Of a stretch of DNA of 38,373 bases, positions 8,075-16,385 are shown one piece after another (the first letter of the stretch is position 1; the number at the start of each line of letters is the position of its first letter). Under the pieces are notes generated by a model that had not been told where the DNA came from, searched no databases, and was given only the letters and a program-made list of their open reading frames with translations. Location of the stretch: assembly GCA_050944455.1 (NCBI GenBank), contig JBMNRC010000025.1, positions 1 to 38,373 on the forward strand, in the 5' to 3' direction. The stretch is from Anthropogastromicrobium sp050944455. Lineage in GTDB: Bacteria; Bacillota; Clostridia; Lachnospirales; Lachnospiraceae. Made by a program: the position numbers and the translations under genes.

Positions 8075-8110
8075 TTCCGAAAGCCGCATTCGGGGATAAG
8101 GCGGGGAATT

Positions 8111-9148
8111 ATGGGAAAAGAACGTACCAATATTTATGAAATCGCGAAAGCAGCCGGAGTCTCCACGGCGACCGTATCCAGAGTGATGACCAACTCGGCT
8201 CATGTCAGTGAGGAAAAAAGGCGCAAAGTGGAGGAGGCGATCCGCCGGTACGGGTACCGGCCCAACGCTCTGGCGCAGGGATTGTCCGCAAACCGCACAA
8301 AAACCATCGGGCTTCTCGTGGCCGATATTTCGAGCTCTTTTTATGAGAATGTGACGGTTGCCTGCGAGAGAGCCGCGGACCAGCAGGACTACACGCTTCT
8401 GATCATGAGCTCTCTCGGCAACGACGAACTGGGCCGCAGGCAGATGTTCCGCATGTACGGGCAGAACGTCGACGCTCTGGTGCTGATCGGGGGAAGCCTT
8501 GACAGCGTGACAGCCAACGAGGAGTTCATCGAGCAGATCAATCATATGTGCAGGGTGATGCCGGTGATTTCCAGCGGGAAACCGGCAGGAGCCGAAAACC
8601 TGAAGGTCGCGCTGGATGAGGCGGGCAGCATGGATATCGCGATGAACTATCTTCTGGAGCTCGGTCATACCAAAATCGCGATGATCGGGGGACGCAAGGG
8701 AGCAAATTCGACGCTGGAAAAGCGGATCCGCTACCGCACGGCGCTCGCCAACCATGGGATTGCCTGGAGAGAAGATTATCTCCTGGAGACTGAGCACTAC
8801 ACCAATCCGGAGGGATACCGCGCGATGAAAAGAATGCTGAAAAATCCTGACAGGCCGACGGCTGTGGTCGCGATCAACGATGCCTGCGCCACGGGAATCC
8901 TGAGGGCGGCGCTGGAAGAAGGGCTGGAGATCCCCAGGGACCTGTCGCTGATTTCTTTTGACAACACCTACCTCTCCGAGATGGTGACTCCGCAGATCAC
9001 TTCGATCGGCTGCAATTACGACGAGTACGGCAGAGTGCTGATCGGAACGGCGGTGAAGGCGGCCGCGGGAGAAAAAGTTCCTCCGGTACAGCTGGTTCCG
9101 GTTTCGATGACTGAGAGGGGTTCCTGCGCTCCGCCGCCGAAGCCGTGA
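8111..9148 (+). CDS. LacI family transcriptional regulator
   Basis: From the ATG at 8111 the protein has 345 residues. It begins with a classic LacI helix-turn-helix (NIYEIAKAAGVSTATVSRVM) and hinge region, followed by a periplasmic-binding-protein-like effector domain of normal length. I prefer 8111 over upstream in-frame alternatives because they would add about 35 residues before the DNA-binding domain and would start inside the promoter-operator region. A GCGGGG precedes the ATG at short spacing. The gene sits between an exonuclease and a sugar transporter, and similar palindromes lie upstream of both the regulator and the transporter. It therefore probably represses the transporter until a sugar ligand binds. 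The ligand is unknown; the GH35 enzyme downstream suggests a beta-galactoside. Confidence 0.92.
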   Translation: MGKERTNIYEIAKAAGVSTATVSRVMTNSAHVSEEKRRKVEEAIRRYGYRPNALAQGLSANRTKTIGLLVADISSSFYENVTVACERAADQQDYTLLIMSSLGNDELGRRQMFRMYGQNVDALVLIGGSLDSVTANEEFIEQINHMCRVMPVISSGKPAGAENLKVALDEAGSMDIAMNYLLELGHTKIAMIGGRKGANSTLEKRIRYRTALANHGIAWREDYLLETEHYTNPEGYRAMKRMLKNPDRPTAVVAINDACATGILRAALEEGLEIPRDLSLISFDNTYLSEMVTPQITSIGCNYDEYGRVLIGTAVKAAAGEKVPPVQLVPVSMTERGSCAPPPKP

Positions 9149-9367
9149 GAGAAATGTTTTCAACGGCGCAGAGCTCCGCGGACCAGAACGCACAGCGGCC
9201 GGACGTGCCCGGCGCAGGGGTAAGACAGATTTCACAGTTTGTTTAAAACGGTGCAGGCGTGAGGCTTTCAGAAGTCGCGACGGCAGATCGGGATATTAAA
9301 ACTGCACAAAAAACAAGTTATCATATTGTAGTAAACTGACAAAATCAAGTGTTTTCCGGGAAAAACA

Positions 9368-9395
9368 TTGACAGAGTTCGTCTGAGCGTTATAAT
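9368..9395 (+). promoter_or_regulatory. Consensus promoter of the sugar ABC transporter
   Basis: Both hexamers are perfect sigma-A consensus: TTGACA (9368-9373) and TATAAT (9390-9395), with a 16-bp spacer. The start is expected near 9402, right at the first operator-like site. The rest of the 400-bp gap between 9149 and 9548 holds two operator-like palindromes and no gene that I can support. Confidence 0.85.
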
Positions 9396-9403
9396 GAAAT
9401 CAA

Positions 9404-9417
9404 TGAAAAGGCTTTCA
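9404..9417. promoter_or_regulatory. Operator-like site at the transporter start point
   Basis: TGAAAAGGCTTTCA has both outer half-sites of the operator but GG in place of the central CG. It overlaps the predicted transcription start, a position suited to repression. Confidence 0.6.
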
Positions 9418-9516
9418 TGAAATTTGCCTGAAATGGCGAAAACATGGGAAAATCCGGGGAAAGATTCGATAAAATTTGAATAAAGCCCCTGAGATTCAAT
9501 TTTTTAGTGGCCGTTA

Positions 9517-9530
9517 TGAAAGCGCTTTCA
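9517..9530. promoter_or_regulatory. Perfect operator-like palindrome in the transporter leader
   Basis: TGAAAGCGCTTTCA is a perfect 14-bp palindrome and an ideal LacI-family/cre core. It ends seven bases before the GGGAGG ribosome binding site of the first permease gene, 113 bp centre to centre from the site at 9404. It could act as a roadblock or an auxiliary operator. Confidence 0.75.
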
Positions 9531-9548
9531 AAATCAAGGGAGGACAGC

Positions 9549-10508
9549 ATGGGAAAGACAAAAGCACCTGTGATGCATACCGTCTCCGGCAAAAAGAAAG
9601 GGTTCTGGTACAACGTGAAAAAGTACCGCATCCTGCTTCTGATGTGCCTGCCGGCGGTGGCGTATTTCTTCATTTTCGCGTACATCCCGATGCCGGGTAT
9701 TTACGTCGCGTTCACGAACTACAACTACCGCGACGGAATTTTCGGCAGCGAATTCGTCGGAATGAAAAACTTCCAGTTCCTGTGGCGTTCCGGCAAATTG
9801 TGGCTGCTGACCAGAAATACAGTCCTCTACAATATCGCTTTCATTTTCCTGGGCAATGCCCTCCAGATTTTCATTGCGCTGCTGCTCAATGAAATCCAGA
9901 GCCGCATGTTTAAAAAGGTCACCCAGACGATCATGTTCCTGCCGTACTTCATTTCGGCAGTCCTGGTCGGACTTCTCGCCTACAACCTGTTCAACTACGA
10001 TTACGGCTTCATCAATTCCGTGATGAGAGCGATGGGCGGCGACGGATACAAGTTCTACTCCCACAAAGAGTGCTGGCCGCCGATCCTGATCTTCCTCAAA
10101 CTGTGGCAGGGCACCGGCTACGGCTCAGTCGTCTACTTCGCGGCGATCTGCGGCATTGACGCCGAGATCATCGAGGCCGCAAAGGTCGACGGAGCCAACG
10201 GCTTCCAGAAAATCAGATACATCATCCTCCCGAGCCTCAAGGGCACGGTCATCGTCCTTCTGCTGTTCGCCATCGGCGGCATCATGAAAGGTGATTTCGG
10301 ACTCTTCTACAACGTCATCGGCAATAACTCGCTGCTGTACGATACTACCGATATCATTGAGACCTACACTTACCGTTCCCTGAAGATGAACAGCGATTTC
10401 GCGACATCTTCCGCTTCCGGCGTGTACCAGTCGGTGTTCGGTTTCGCGCTGGTTATGTTTTCCAACTGGGTCGTCACCAAGCTCGATCCAGACTACGCGC
10501 TGTTCTGA
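9549..10508 (+). CDS. Sugar ABC transporter permease, LplB type
   Basis: The ATG at 9549 follows GGGAGG, giving 319 residues; an in-frame GTG upstream would place the start inside the operator and lacks a ribosome binding site. The protein has a lysine-rich cytoplasmic N-terminus, then about six membrane helices. The family signature ties it to the ATPase: EAAKVDGANGFQKIRYIILP is the EAA loop. LplB-type permeases pair with a YtcP-type permease and a solute-binding protein to import oligosaccharides in the CUT1 subfamily. No ATPase gene is nearby; such systems commonly use a shared MsmX-like ATPase encoded elsewhere. It is the first gene of the operon and 15 bp separate it from the second permease. 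Confidence 0.92.
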   Translation: MGKTKAPVMHTVSGKKKGFWYNVKKYRILLLMCLPAVAYFFIFAYIPMPGIYVAFTNYNYRDGIFGSEFVGMKNFQFLWRSGKLWLLTRNTVLYNIAFIFLGNALQIFIALLLNEIQSRMFKKVTQTIMFLPYFISAVLVGLLAYNLFNYDYGFINSVMRAMGGDGYKFYSHKECWPPILIFLKLWQGTGYGSVVYFAAICGIDAEIIEAAKVDGANGFQKIRYIILPSLKGTVIVLLLFAIGGIMKGDFGLFYNVIGNNSLLYDTTDIIETYTYRSLKMNSDFATSSASGVYQSVFGFALVMFSNWVVTKLDPDYALF

Positions 10509-10523
10509 TAAGGAGGGGCTGAA

Positions 10524-11462
10524 ATGGCAAAGACAAAAGACGCTGATGAAGAGTATTACCGCACGCATAAAAGCCACATCAAGCTCGGCGCCTCCGATAT
10601 GTTCATCCGGGGGTTCGGCTATGTGTTCGTAACCCTTTTCGCCGCGCTGTGCGTTTTCCCGTTCCTGCTGATCATCGGAACCTCGTTCTCCACCGAGGCT
10701 GACGTCACCAAGTACGGAATCACGGTATGGCCGAGACATTTCTCAGTGGAAGCCTATAAGCTTCTGTTCACCTACCCGCAGGTAATGATCAACTCCTACC
10801 TGCTGACGATCACCCTCACGGTTACCGGTACCGCGGTCGGTCTGTTCATCATTTCCATGACCGGATACGCGCTGCAGAGAAAGGATTTCCCGTTCCGCAA
10901 CCAGATTTCCTTCTTCATCTATTTCACGACGCTGTTCTCCGGCGGCCTGGTCGCTACCTACCTGCTGTACACGCAGATCCTTGGGCTCCGCGACAATTAC
11001 CTCGCTGTGTGGCTTCCCAACCTGATGTCGGCATGGCTGATCATCCTGATGAAGAACTTCGTCCGGTCCATCCCGTTTGAGATCACCGAATCCGGAAAAA
11101 TCGATGGCGCGGGCGACTTCAGGATTTTCCGAAGCCTGATTCTTCCGATGCTGAAGCCGGGCCTCGCGACCATCGGCCTTTTCCTGGCTCTCGGGTACTG
11201 GAACGAGTGGTACAACGCTTCGCTGTATCTGTCCTCCCGTGTGGACGTCAAGCCGCTGCAGTATCAGCTGTATAACGTCATCAACACGGCAAACTCCCTG
11301 AAGAATTCGGTCGCTGGCGCAAATGTCGTCATCACCGATCTTCCGACGATGACGCTGAAGATGGCTACCGCAGTCGTGGCTACGGGCCCGATCGTCCTGG
11401 TGTATCCGTTCGTCCAGAAGTATTTCATCGCCGGCATCACGGTCGGCGCGGTCAAGGGCTGA
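10524..11462 (+). CDS. Sugar ABC transporter permease, YtcP/MalG type
   Basis: This 312-residue membrane protein is the second permease of the importer. An N-terminal soluble stretch of about 30 residues precedes six predicted membrane helices. The EAA-type loop is ESGKIDGAGDFRIFRSLILP, which contacts the ATPase. The C-terminal end, YPFVQKYFIAGITVGAVKG, is characteristic of this permease subfamily. A strong AAGGAGGGG precedes the ATG. It is translated from the same transcript as the first permease, and the solute-binding protein gene follows after 184 bp. Confidence 0.92.
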   Translation: MAKTKDADEEYYRTHKSHIKLGASDMFIRGFGYVFVTLFAALCVFPFLLIIGTSFSTEADVTKYGITVWPRHFSVEAYKLLFTYPQVMINSYLLTITLTVTGTAVGLFIISMTGYALQRKDFPFRNQISFFIYFTTLFSGGLVATYLLYTQILGLRDNYLAVWLPNLMSAWLIILMKNFVRSIPFEITESGKIDGAGDFRIFRSLILPMLKPGLATIGLFLALGYWNEWYNASLYLSSRVDVKPLQYQLYNVINTANSLKNSVAGANVVITDLPTMTLKMATAVVATGPIVLVYPFVQKYFIAGITVGAVKG

Positions 11463-11548
11463 TGCCCGACGGCCGCGGAACCGCGGCGGGGCTGTCCCGT
11501 TTGATCACATTCATACATTCATTCATTTTCTCTTTCATTTTTCTTCAG

Positions 11549-11577
11549 ATACATCCACCCGGGAACGGGTGCTGTAT
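11549..11577 (+). other. RNA hairpin ahead of the solute-binding protein gene
   Basis: CACCCG and CGGGTG form a 6-bp stem with a GGAA loop. Beyond a small internal loop, ATACA and TGTAT extend it by 5 bp. The stretch just upstream is T-rich with repeated CATTC units. A hairpin between permease and binding-protein genes could stabilise or process the mRNA so that the binding protein is made in excess. This role is inferred. Confidence 0.45.
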
Positions 11578-11646
11578 ATAGTCAACCGCAAATCAGCAGG
11601 CCAAGCCTGCGTACCGGACAATATCCGGAAGAAAGGAGAGAACTTC

Positions 11647-13275
11647 ATGAGAAAGTTCAAGTCACTCGCACTGCTCGCGGCAGCTGCTATGGTTGCGACG
11701 AGCGTGGTGCCGGTCATGGCCGAAGAGACCACCGAGGCTGCTGACACTGCTTCTGATGAGGAGTGGTTCAGCTCGGACATCGACACTTCCGAGCACGTAA
11801 CTATTGTTTACGTTACCACCGGAAACAAGCCGACCAACACCGCAACCGACGACATGCTGGCTCAGCTGAACGAGATCCTTACCGAGAAGGTCAACGCGGA
11901 GCTCGAAATTTACTACATCGAGTGGACCGACTATCTGACCAACTACAACCTGCTGCTTTCCTCTCTCGACGGAACCATCGACCTTGTCGGAACCGCTACC
12001 GACTGGCTGGATGCATGGCCCAACGCAAAGAAGGGTGCGTTCCTTGAGCTGTCTGAGGATATGCTCCAGACCTACTGCCCGAAGACCTATGCTCAGGTTG
12101 AGGCTGACGGACACTGGGATGACTGCAAGTACAACGGCCAGATCTACCTGATCCCCGAGGACAACTACTCTCAGTGGATCAACCACGGCTTCATGTATCG
12201 CCAGGACTGGGCTGACGAGGCCGGCCTGACCGACGGCGTGCACAGCTGGGAAGACATGACCACCTATTTCCAGGGCATCCTGGACAATCATCCGGACGTC
12301 ATTCCGTGGGATTCCGATGGTACTATGGCGACGACTGTTGCCGGCGGCTGGATCGCGTCCCATACCGATGATATTCTGATTGACGGACTCGGCAGCTTCA
12401 TGTTCTACGGCACCAAGGAAGATCCTTACACCATCATTTCTCCGTTCATGGATGACGACACTCTTTACGATTACGCGGATATGATGTATGAGTGGAACGA
12501 GATGGGCGTATGGCGCACCGACGTTCTGAACAACACCGAGACCAGCACCCGTGATGAGCTTTACGCAGGCACCACCGGAACTGACCAGCACCACACCGAG
12601 ACCTGGTACGGGACTGTCCGTCCTGAGATGGATGAGCAGCAGCCTGGCTCCGACGTCGGATTCTTCTGGTTCGGCGAAGAGATGGGCAACCTTGTGAGAA
12701 TGACCACCACCCACGGCGCTATGGCGATTTCCGCGGCATCTCAGAATCCTGAGAGAGCACTGATGGTTTATGATCTGCTCCGCAACGACGAAGAGTGCTA
12801 CAGACTGTTCAACTATGGTCTTGAAGGCGTTCAGTACGAGTTTGTAGATCCGGAAGACGAGTCCTCCCTGCTGATCCAGAGACCGGAGTCCTATGACGAG
12901 GAAACCGATGGGATCGTTACCGATTACTGGTGGGGCCGCAACGATGACCTTGAGCTCAGATGGAACAACCGCTACTGGGACGGCCTGGACGAGATCAGCG
13001 AGGTTTATGAATCTGTAGCGATCGATTATCCGTACGGCCAGTTGGTCATTGATACTTCGCCGATCAGCTCCTACATCTCCAGTATGTCCGAGGTCTGGGA
13101 TACCTACATGAAGCAGATTGCCTTCGGCCAGAGCGACGATCCGCACGGGCTTGTCGACGAGTTCCGTGAGCAGATGAAGAACGCCGGATATGACGAGGTT
13201 CTTTCTTATCTGCAGGAGCAGATGGATGCGGTCTACGGAGACGCGGCAGCTGAGGAGACTACCGCGGCTGAATAA
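11647..13275 (+). CDS. Extracellular solute-binding protein of the sugar ABC transporter
   Basis: Starting at the ATG at 11647, which follows GAAAGGAGAG, the protein has 542 residues, typical of the large binding proteins that pair with LplB/YtcP permeases. An N-terminal signal peptide of about 25 residues (MRKFKS, a hydrophobic core, then VMA) is followed by an acidic Thr/Glu/Ala-rich linker. Two lobes follow, with aromatic and acidic residues suited to oligosaccharide binding (for instance DNYSQWINHGFMYRQDWADE). No lipobox cysteine is present, which is unusual for a Gram-positive binding protein. The C-terminus ends in another Ala/Glu/Thr-rich tail. An upstream in-frame start would add 26 residues in front of the signal peptide and is rejected. 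The codon choice looks more biased than in its neighbours, consistent with high expression. Confidence 0.92.
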   Translation: MRKFKSLALLAAAAMVATSVVPVMAEETTEAADTASDEEWFSSDIDTSEHVTIVYVTTGNKPTNTATDDMLAQLNEILTEKVNAELEIYYIEWTDYLTNYNLLLSSLDGTIDLVGTATDWLDAWPNAKKGAFLELSEDMLQTYCPKTYAQVEADGHWDDCKYNGQIYLIPEDNYSQWINHGFMYRQDWADEAGLTDGVHSWEDMTTYFQGILDNHPDVIPWDSDGTMATTVAGGWIASHTDDILIDGLGSFMFYGTKEDPYTIISPFMDDDTLYDYADMMYEWNEMGVWRTDVLNNTETSTRDELYAGTTGTDQHHTETWYGTVRPEMDEQQPGSDVGFFWFGEEMGNLVRMTTTHGAMAISAASQNPERALMVYDLLRNDEECYRLFNYGLEGVQYEFVDPEDESSLLIQRPESYDEETDGIVTDYWWGRNDDLELRWNNRYWDGLDEISEVYESVAIDYPYGQLVIDTSPISSYISSMSEVWDTYMKQIAFGQSDDPHGLVDEFREQMKNAGYDEVLSYLQEQMDAVYGDAAAEETTAAE

Positions 13276-13340
13276 TCCATCCTGAATGCTGGACGCGGGT
13301 TCTGTTTTGGAACCGCGGAGAGTACTGAGAAGGTACTGTC

Positions 13341-13375
13341 ACAGCCCGGCGGTGAAAAACCGCCGGGCTGTTTTT
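13341..13375 (+). terminator. Strong intrinsic terminator after the transporter operon
   Basis: A perfect 13-bp stem (13341-13353 with 13359-13371, core AGCCCGGCGG) closes a 5-base loop and ends in five T residues. It separates the transporter operon from the GH35 gene. Confidence 0.9.
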
Positions 13376-13501
13376 GCGGAGAGATTTTCGTATGCAGTCT
13401 GCGGAGACGGCGGAACAGCCGGAACAATCCGCTGCGCCGCTGCCGCTGTCTGTCCAGCCGGCAGACAGGCGGGAAACTGATCAGAATGAGGCATTCGCTT
13501 T

Positions 13502-15250
13502 ATGAATCACACCTTTGAAATCAAAAAAGATTTTCTGCTGGATGGGAAACCGTTCAAAATCATTTCCGGCGCCGTCCACTATTTCCGCATTCCGCCGGAA
13601 TACTGGGAGGACCGCCTGAAGAAGCTCAGGGCAATGGGCTGCAATACCATGGAAACCTATATTCCCTGGAACCTGCATGAGCCTGAACCCGGAAAATTTG
13701 ACTTTTCAGGAATCCTGGACGTCGGCGCGTTTGTGAGACTGGCGCAGAGCCTGGGCCTGTGGGTGATCCTCCGGCCGTCGCCCTACATCTGCGCCGAGTG
13801 GGAGTTCGGCGGTTTTCCCGCGTGGCTTCTGCGGGAGGACGGCATGCGTCTGCGCGGTCTGTACCCTCCCTTTATGAAGCATATTGAGGCGTACTACCGC
13901 AGGCTGTTCCAGGAACTGGTACCGCTTCAGATTGATCACGGCGGCCCGGTGTTCCTGATGCAGGTTGAGAATGAGTACGGTTATTACGGTGAAGACACCG
14001 GATACCTTCAGGCGATGGAAAAGCTGATGCGGGACAACGGTGTCACTGTCTCCCTGGTCACGTCGGACGGCCCGATGGACGAGTCGCTGTCGTGCGGCCA
14101 TCTGCCGGGTGTGCTGCCGACGGGAAATTTCGGCTCCCGCACCGAGGAACGGTTCAAAGTCCTGCAGAAGTACACGGACGGCGGACCCCTGATGTGCACG
14201 GAGTTCTGGGTAGGCTGGTTTGACCACTGGGGCAACGGCGGCCACAAAACCGGAAACCTGGAGGAAAGCGTGAAGGACCTTGACCGGATGCTGGACCTGG
14301 GTTCGGTCAATATCTACATGTTCGAGGGCGGAACGAACTTCGGCTTTATGAACGGGTCCAACTATTACGATGAGATCACGCCGGACGTCACTTCCTACGA
14401 CTATGACGGCGTTCTCACCGAATGCGGCGATATCACCGAAAAGTACCGCCGCTACCGGGAAGTGATCGAAAAGCATATCGGAAAGATTGCGGAATCGGTG
14501 CCGGAGAACTGCGCGAAAAAGGAGTACGGGACGATCCGCTGCGACGCGAAGGCCGGCCTTTTCGAGACACTTCCGCCGCTGTCACAGCCGGTGAACCTGA
14601 AATTCCCGGCTTCGATGGAGCGGCTTGGCCAGAACTACGGCTACATTCTGTACCGCACGAAGCTTGAGCGGGAGCAGAACCTGGAGAAAATCCGGCTGTA
14701 CGGCGCCAACGACCGCGCGAATCTCTTCCTGGACGGAAAGCCTGTGGTGACGCTGTACGACCGCGAACTTCTGACGGAAGCGCAGGTGAACCGCGAGACG
14801 CATCCGGGTTCGGAGCTGGATATCCTGGTCGAGAACATGGGCCGGGTCAATTTCGGGCCGAGAATGGAAGAGCAGCGCAAGGGCATTGACCGCCATGTGC
14901 AGATCAACGGACATACGCACCTGAACTGGGAGGCGTACTGCCTGCCGCTGGACAATGTGGATCAGGTCGATTTCTCCGCGGGATATACCGAGGGGCTGCC
15001 GGCGTTCTACCATTTCACTCTCGAAGTGAAGGAGAAGGCGGACACCTGGATCGATTTCGCCGGTTTCGGGAAAGGATGTATTTTCCTGAACGGATTCAAC
15101 CTGGGCCGCTTCTGGGAGATCGGTCCGCAGAAAAGGCTGTATGTGCCGGCGCCGCTGCTGAGGGAAGGGAAGAACGAGATCGTGGTGTTTGAGACGGAAG
15201 GAAAACACGCGGACACGCTCACCCTTGCCGATCAGCCGGATCTGGGCTGA
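13502..15250 (+). CDS. Glycoside hydrolase family 35 beta-galactosidase
   Basis: The 582-residue protein has the GH35 catalytic barrel (about residues 1-320) followed by jelly-roll type beta domains. Family motifs include ISGAVHYFRIPPEYW, ETYIPWNLHEP, LRPSPYICAEWEFGGFPAWL and FEGGTNFGFMNG. The acid/base is Glu158 in QVENEYG and the nucleophile is Glu234 in CTEFWVGWFDHWG. The enzyme removes terminal beta-linked galactose. It has no signal peptide and should act on sugars imported by the transporter next to it. The ATG at 13502 has only a weak GAGG upstream. It lies behind a strong terminator, so it needs its own promoter, which I could not identify clearly in the 126 bp between the terminator and the start. 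No operator-like palindrome is visible here. Confidence 0.94.
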   Translation: MNHTFEIKKDFLLDGKPFKIISGAVHYFRIPPEYWEDRLKKLRAMGCNTMETYIPWNLHEPEPGKFDFSGILDVGAFVRLAQSLGLWVILRPSPYICAEWEFGGFPAWLLREDGMRLRGLYPPFMKHIEAYYRRLFQELVPLQIDHGGPVFLMQVENEYGYYGEDTGYLQAMEKLMRDNGVTVSLVTSDGPMDESLSCGHLPGVLPTGNFGSRTEERFKVLQKYTDGGPLMCTEFWVGWFDHWGNGGHKTGNLEESVKDLDRMLDLGSVNIYMFEGGTNFGFMNGSNYYDEITPDVTSYDYDGVLTECGDITEKYRRYREVIEKHIGKIAESVPENCAKKEYGTIRCDAKAGLFETLPPLSQPVNLKFPASMERLGQNYGYILYRTKLEREQNLEKIRLYGANDRANLFLDGKPVVTLYDRELLTEAQVNRETHPGSELDILVENMGRVNFGPRMEEQRKGIDRHVQINGHTHLNWEAYCLPLDNVDQVDFSAGYTEGLPAFYHFTLEVKEKADTWIDFAGFGKGCIFLNGFNLGRFWEIGPQKRLYVPAPLLREGKNEIVVFETEGKHADTLTLADQPDLG

Positions 15251-15313
15251 AGAACCGGATATCAGCAGGATCCGGCCTGAAGACACGGGATTAAGCCGGA
15301 TCTGGGCGGAAGA
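15231..15313. repeat. Three tandem copies of the beta-galactosidase 3' end, period exactly 30 bp
   Basis: A 23-bp segment (ATCAGCCGGATCTGGGCTGA then AGA) covers the last codons and stop of the GH35 gene at 15231-15253. Diverged copies recur at 15261-15283 and 15291-15313. The period is exactly 30 bp, in frame with the gene. The second copy keeps the stop codon (CTGA) and the third has it changed to CGGA. Confidence 0.75.
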
Positions 15314-15391
15314 TTCCGGACCGAGGGCACGGGATATAAACAGGATCAGTCTGCGGTTTCATATCCTGCTGGTTTCGGACAGGAAAAGACG

Positions 15392-15430
15392 TCCCCGCGC
15401 CTGCGCGCAGATAACGCGCAGGCGCGGGGA
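15392..15430. terminator. Strong hairpin between convergent genes
   Basis: A perfect 16-bp G/C-rich stem (15392-15407 with 15415-15430, beginning TCCCCGCGCC) lies between the converging GH35 and ImmA genes. On the minus strand it is followed by CGTCTTTTCC and on the plus strand by TGTTTC. It probably terminates transcription from both sides. Confidence 0.7.
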
Positions 15431-15450
15431 TGTTTCAATTCAGCTTCGAC

Positions 15451-15966
15451 TCAGACCGCCCGGAAGAAGTCGTTGCGGTGTTCCTGCGGATTGAGCGGGA
15501 AACCTTTGCTGATGAAAATGTCCGCCTTGAGGGCGACGAGATTCGGATCGCAGTTCATGGCCGCGGCAATTTCCGTGAGGCTCTGCCCTTCGGAAAGCGA
15601 TTCGCTGAATTCATCATCGGGGATCAGAATCTGTGCGGCAAAAAGATTGGCCTCGGTTTCCATCCTCGCGTTCGCGCGGTCGAAGAGCATGCTGTCCCTG
15701 AAACCGCCCGCCATTCTGGCCGCGTCGCTGTGAAGGTAATGATGGCCGAGCTCATGCAGAATGACCATTGACCGTTCCTCGTCGGACAGGTCCTGCTTCA
15801 CAAAAATGAACGGAGTGTCGTTGATGACCGCATAAGCGCCTTTCTGCCGGCAGAATGACGGGAACAGGATCCTGACCCCGGCGTCTTCCACCAGACGCAG
15901 CGCGTCCCGCGATCCGGCACTGCGGACCGCCTGATCCGCCGTATCGGCAATCTCCAGTGTCTTCAT
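15451..15966 (-). CDS. ImmA/IrrE family metallopeptidase
   Basis: The 171-residue protein contains the zinc-protease motif HELGHH (residues 71-76) with a downstream glutamate ligand in METEANLFAAQILIP (Glu105). This is the arrangement of the ImmA/IrrE (Peptidase M78) family. Such proteases cleave a partner XRE-type repressor and so release repression in response to a signal such as DNA damage. It follows the XRE gene by 4 bp on the same strand, the classical repressor-protease pairing. No phage structural or integrase gene is in the window, so it is either a remnant of a mobile element or a stand-alone stress switch. The trigger is unknown. Confidence 0.9.
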   Translation of the reverse strand: MKTLEIADTADQAVRSAGSRDALRLVEDAGVRILFPSFCRQKGAYAVINDTPFIFVKQDLSDEERSMVILHELGHHYLHSDAARMAGGFRDSMLFDRANARMETEANLFAAQILIPDDEFSESLSEGQSLTEIAAAMNCDPNLVALKADIFISKGFPLNPQEHRNDFFRAV

Positions 15967-15970
15967 TGGA

Positions 15971-16351
15971 TTACCTCGCTGTTTTGGCCTTCCCCTTGGA
16001 GATCCAGTAGGCGTCCTGGATCGCCCGCATCATCTCATCAACGTCAGCAGGGTCAAGCTCGCCGCCGGCAAAAAGGCCGGAGAGTTCTGAAGCCAGCCTG
16101 CGCGCCTGGACGTCGTCAGGGATGGAGCCCTCGGGCGTCTGGCCTGTGATGCTTTCTTCTCCCATCAGGTAGGCGAGGCTGCATTCCAGCGTATCCGCGA
16201 GCCGCAGGTAGATTTCTTTGGTTTTGGGATATCGGTTTTCAATTTCCCAGCCGCGCACGGTGCGGAGGGAGACGCCCACTCTTTTGGCAAGTTCGGTCTG
16301 GCTTAAGTTGTGGGATTTTCTGAGAACGACAATCTTTTCGCCGAATGTCAT
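15971..16351 (-). CDS. XRE family repressor paired with ImmA
   Basis: The N-terminal 60 residues form a Cro/C1-type helix-turn-helix (LSQTELAKRVGVSLRTVRGWE). A polar linker and a C-terminal part follow that could be the protease target. I choose the ATG at 16351 (126 residues) because GGAGG at 16361-16365 lies nine bases upstream of it. The earlier in-frame ATG at 16360 directly abuts the GGAGG and would add only MKI. The gene is the first of a two-gene operon with the ImmA protease. A perfect inverted repeat overlapping its predicted transcription start suggests that it represses itself. What else it controls is not visible, but the divergent small ORF is a candidate. Confidence 0.88.
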   Translation of the reverse strand: MTFGEKIVVLRKSHNLSQTELAKRVGVSLRTVRGWEIENRYPKTKEIYLRLADTLECSLAYLMGEESITGQTPEGSIPDDVQARRLASELSGLFAGGELDPADVDEMMRAIQDAYWISKGKAKTAR

Positions 16352-16385
16352 AATTTTCATCCTCCATGAGCAGTCTTACTGCAGA

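Noticed and set aside
8006..8110. Longer N-terminus for the LacI regulator
   Set aside because: It would add a basic, non-homologous stretch encoded within the predicted promoter and operator. The helix-turn-helix begins only a few residues after the 8111 ATG.
11662..13146. Minus-strand open frame of about 494 codons opposite the solute-binding protein
   Set aside because: The plus strand carries a signal peptide and a recognisable binding-protein fold. The antisense frame has neither motif nor start signal.
15451..16351. Complete prophage or integrative element around the XRE-ImmA pair
   Set aside because: No integrase, excisionase, structural, relaxase or attachment-site sequence is found on either side; housekeeping and sugar genes flank it directly.
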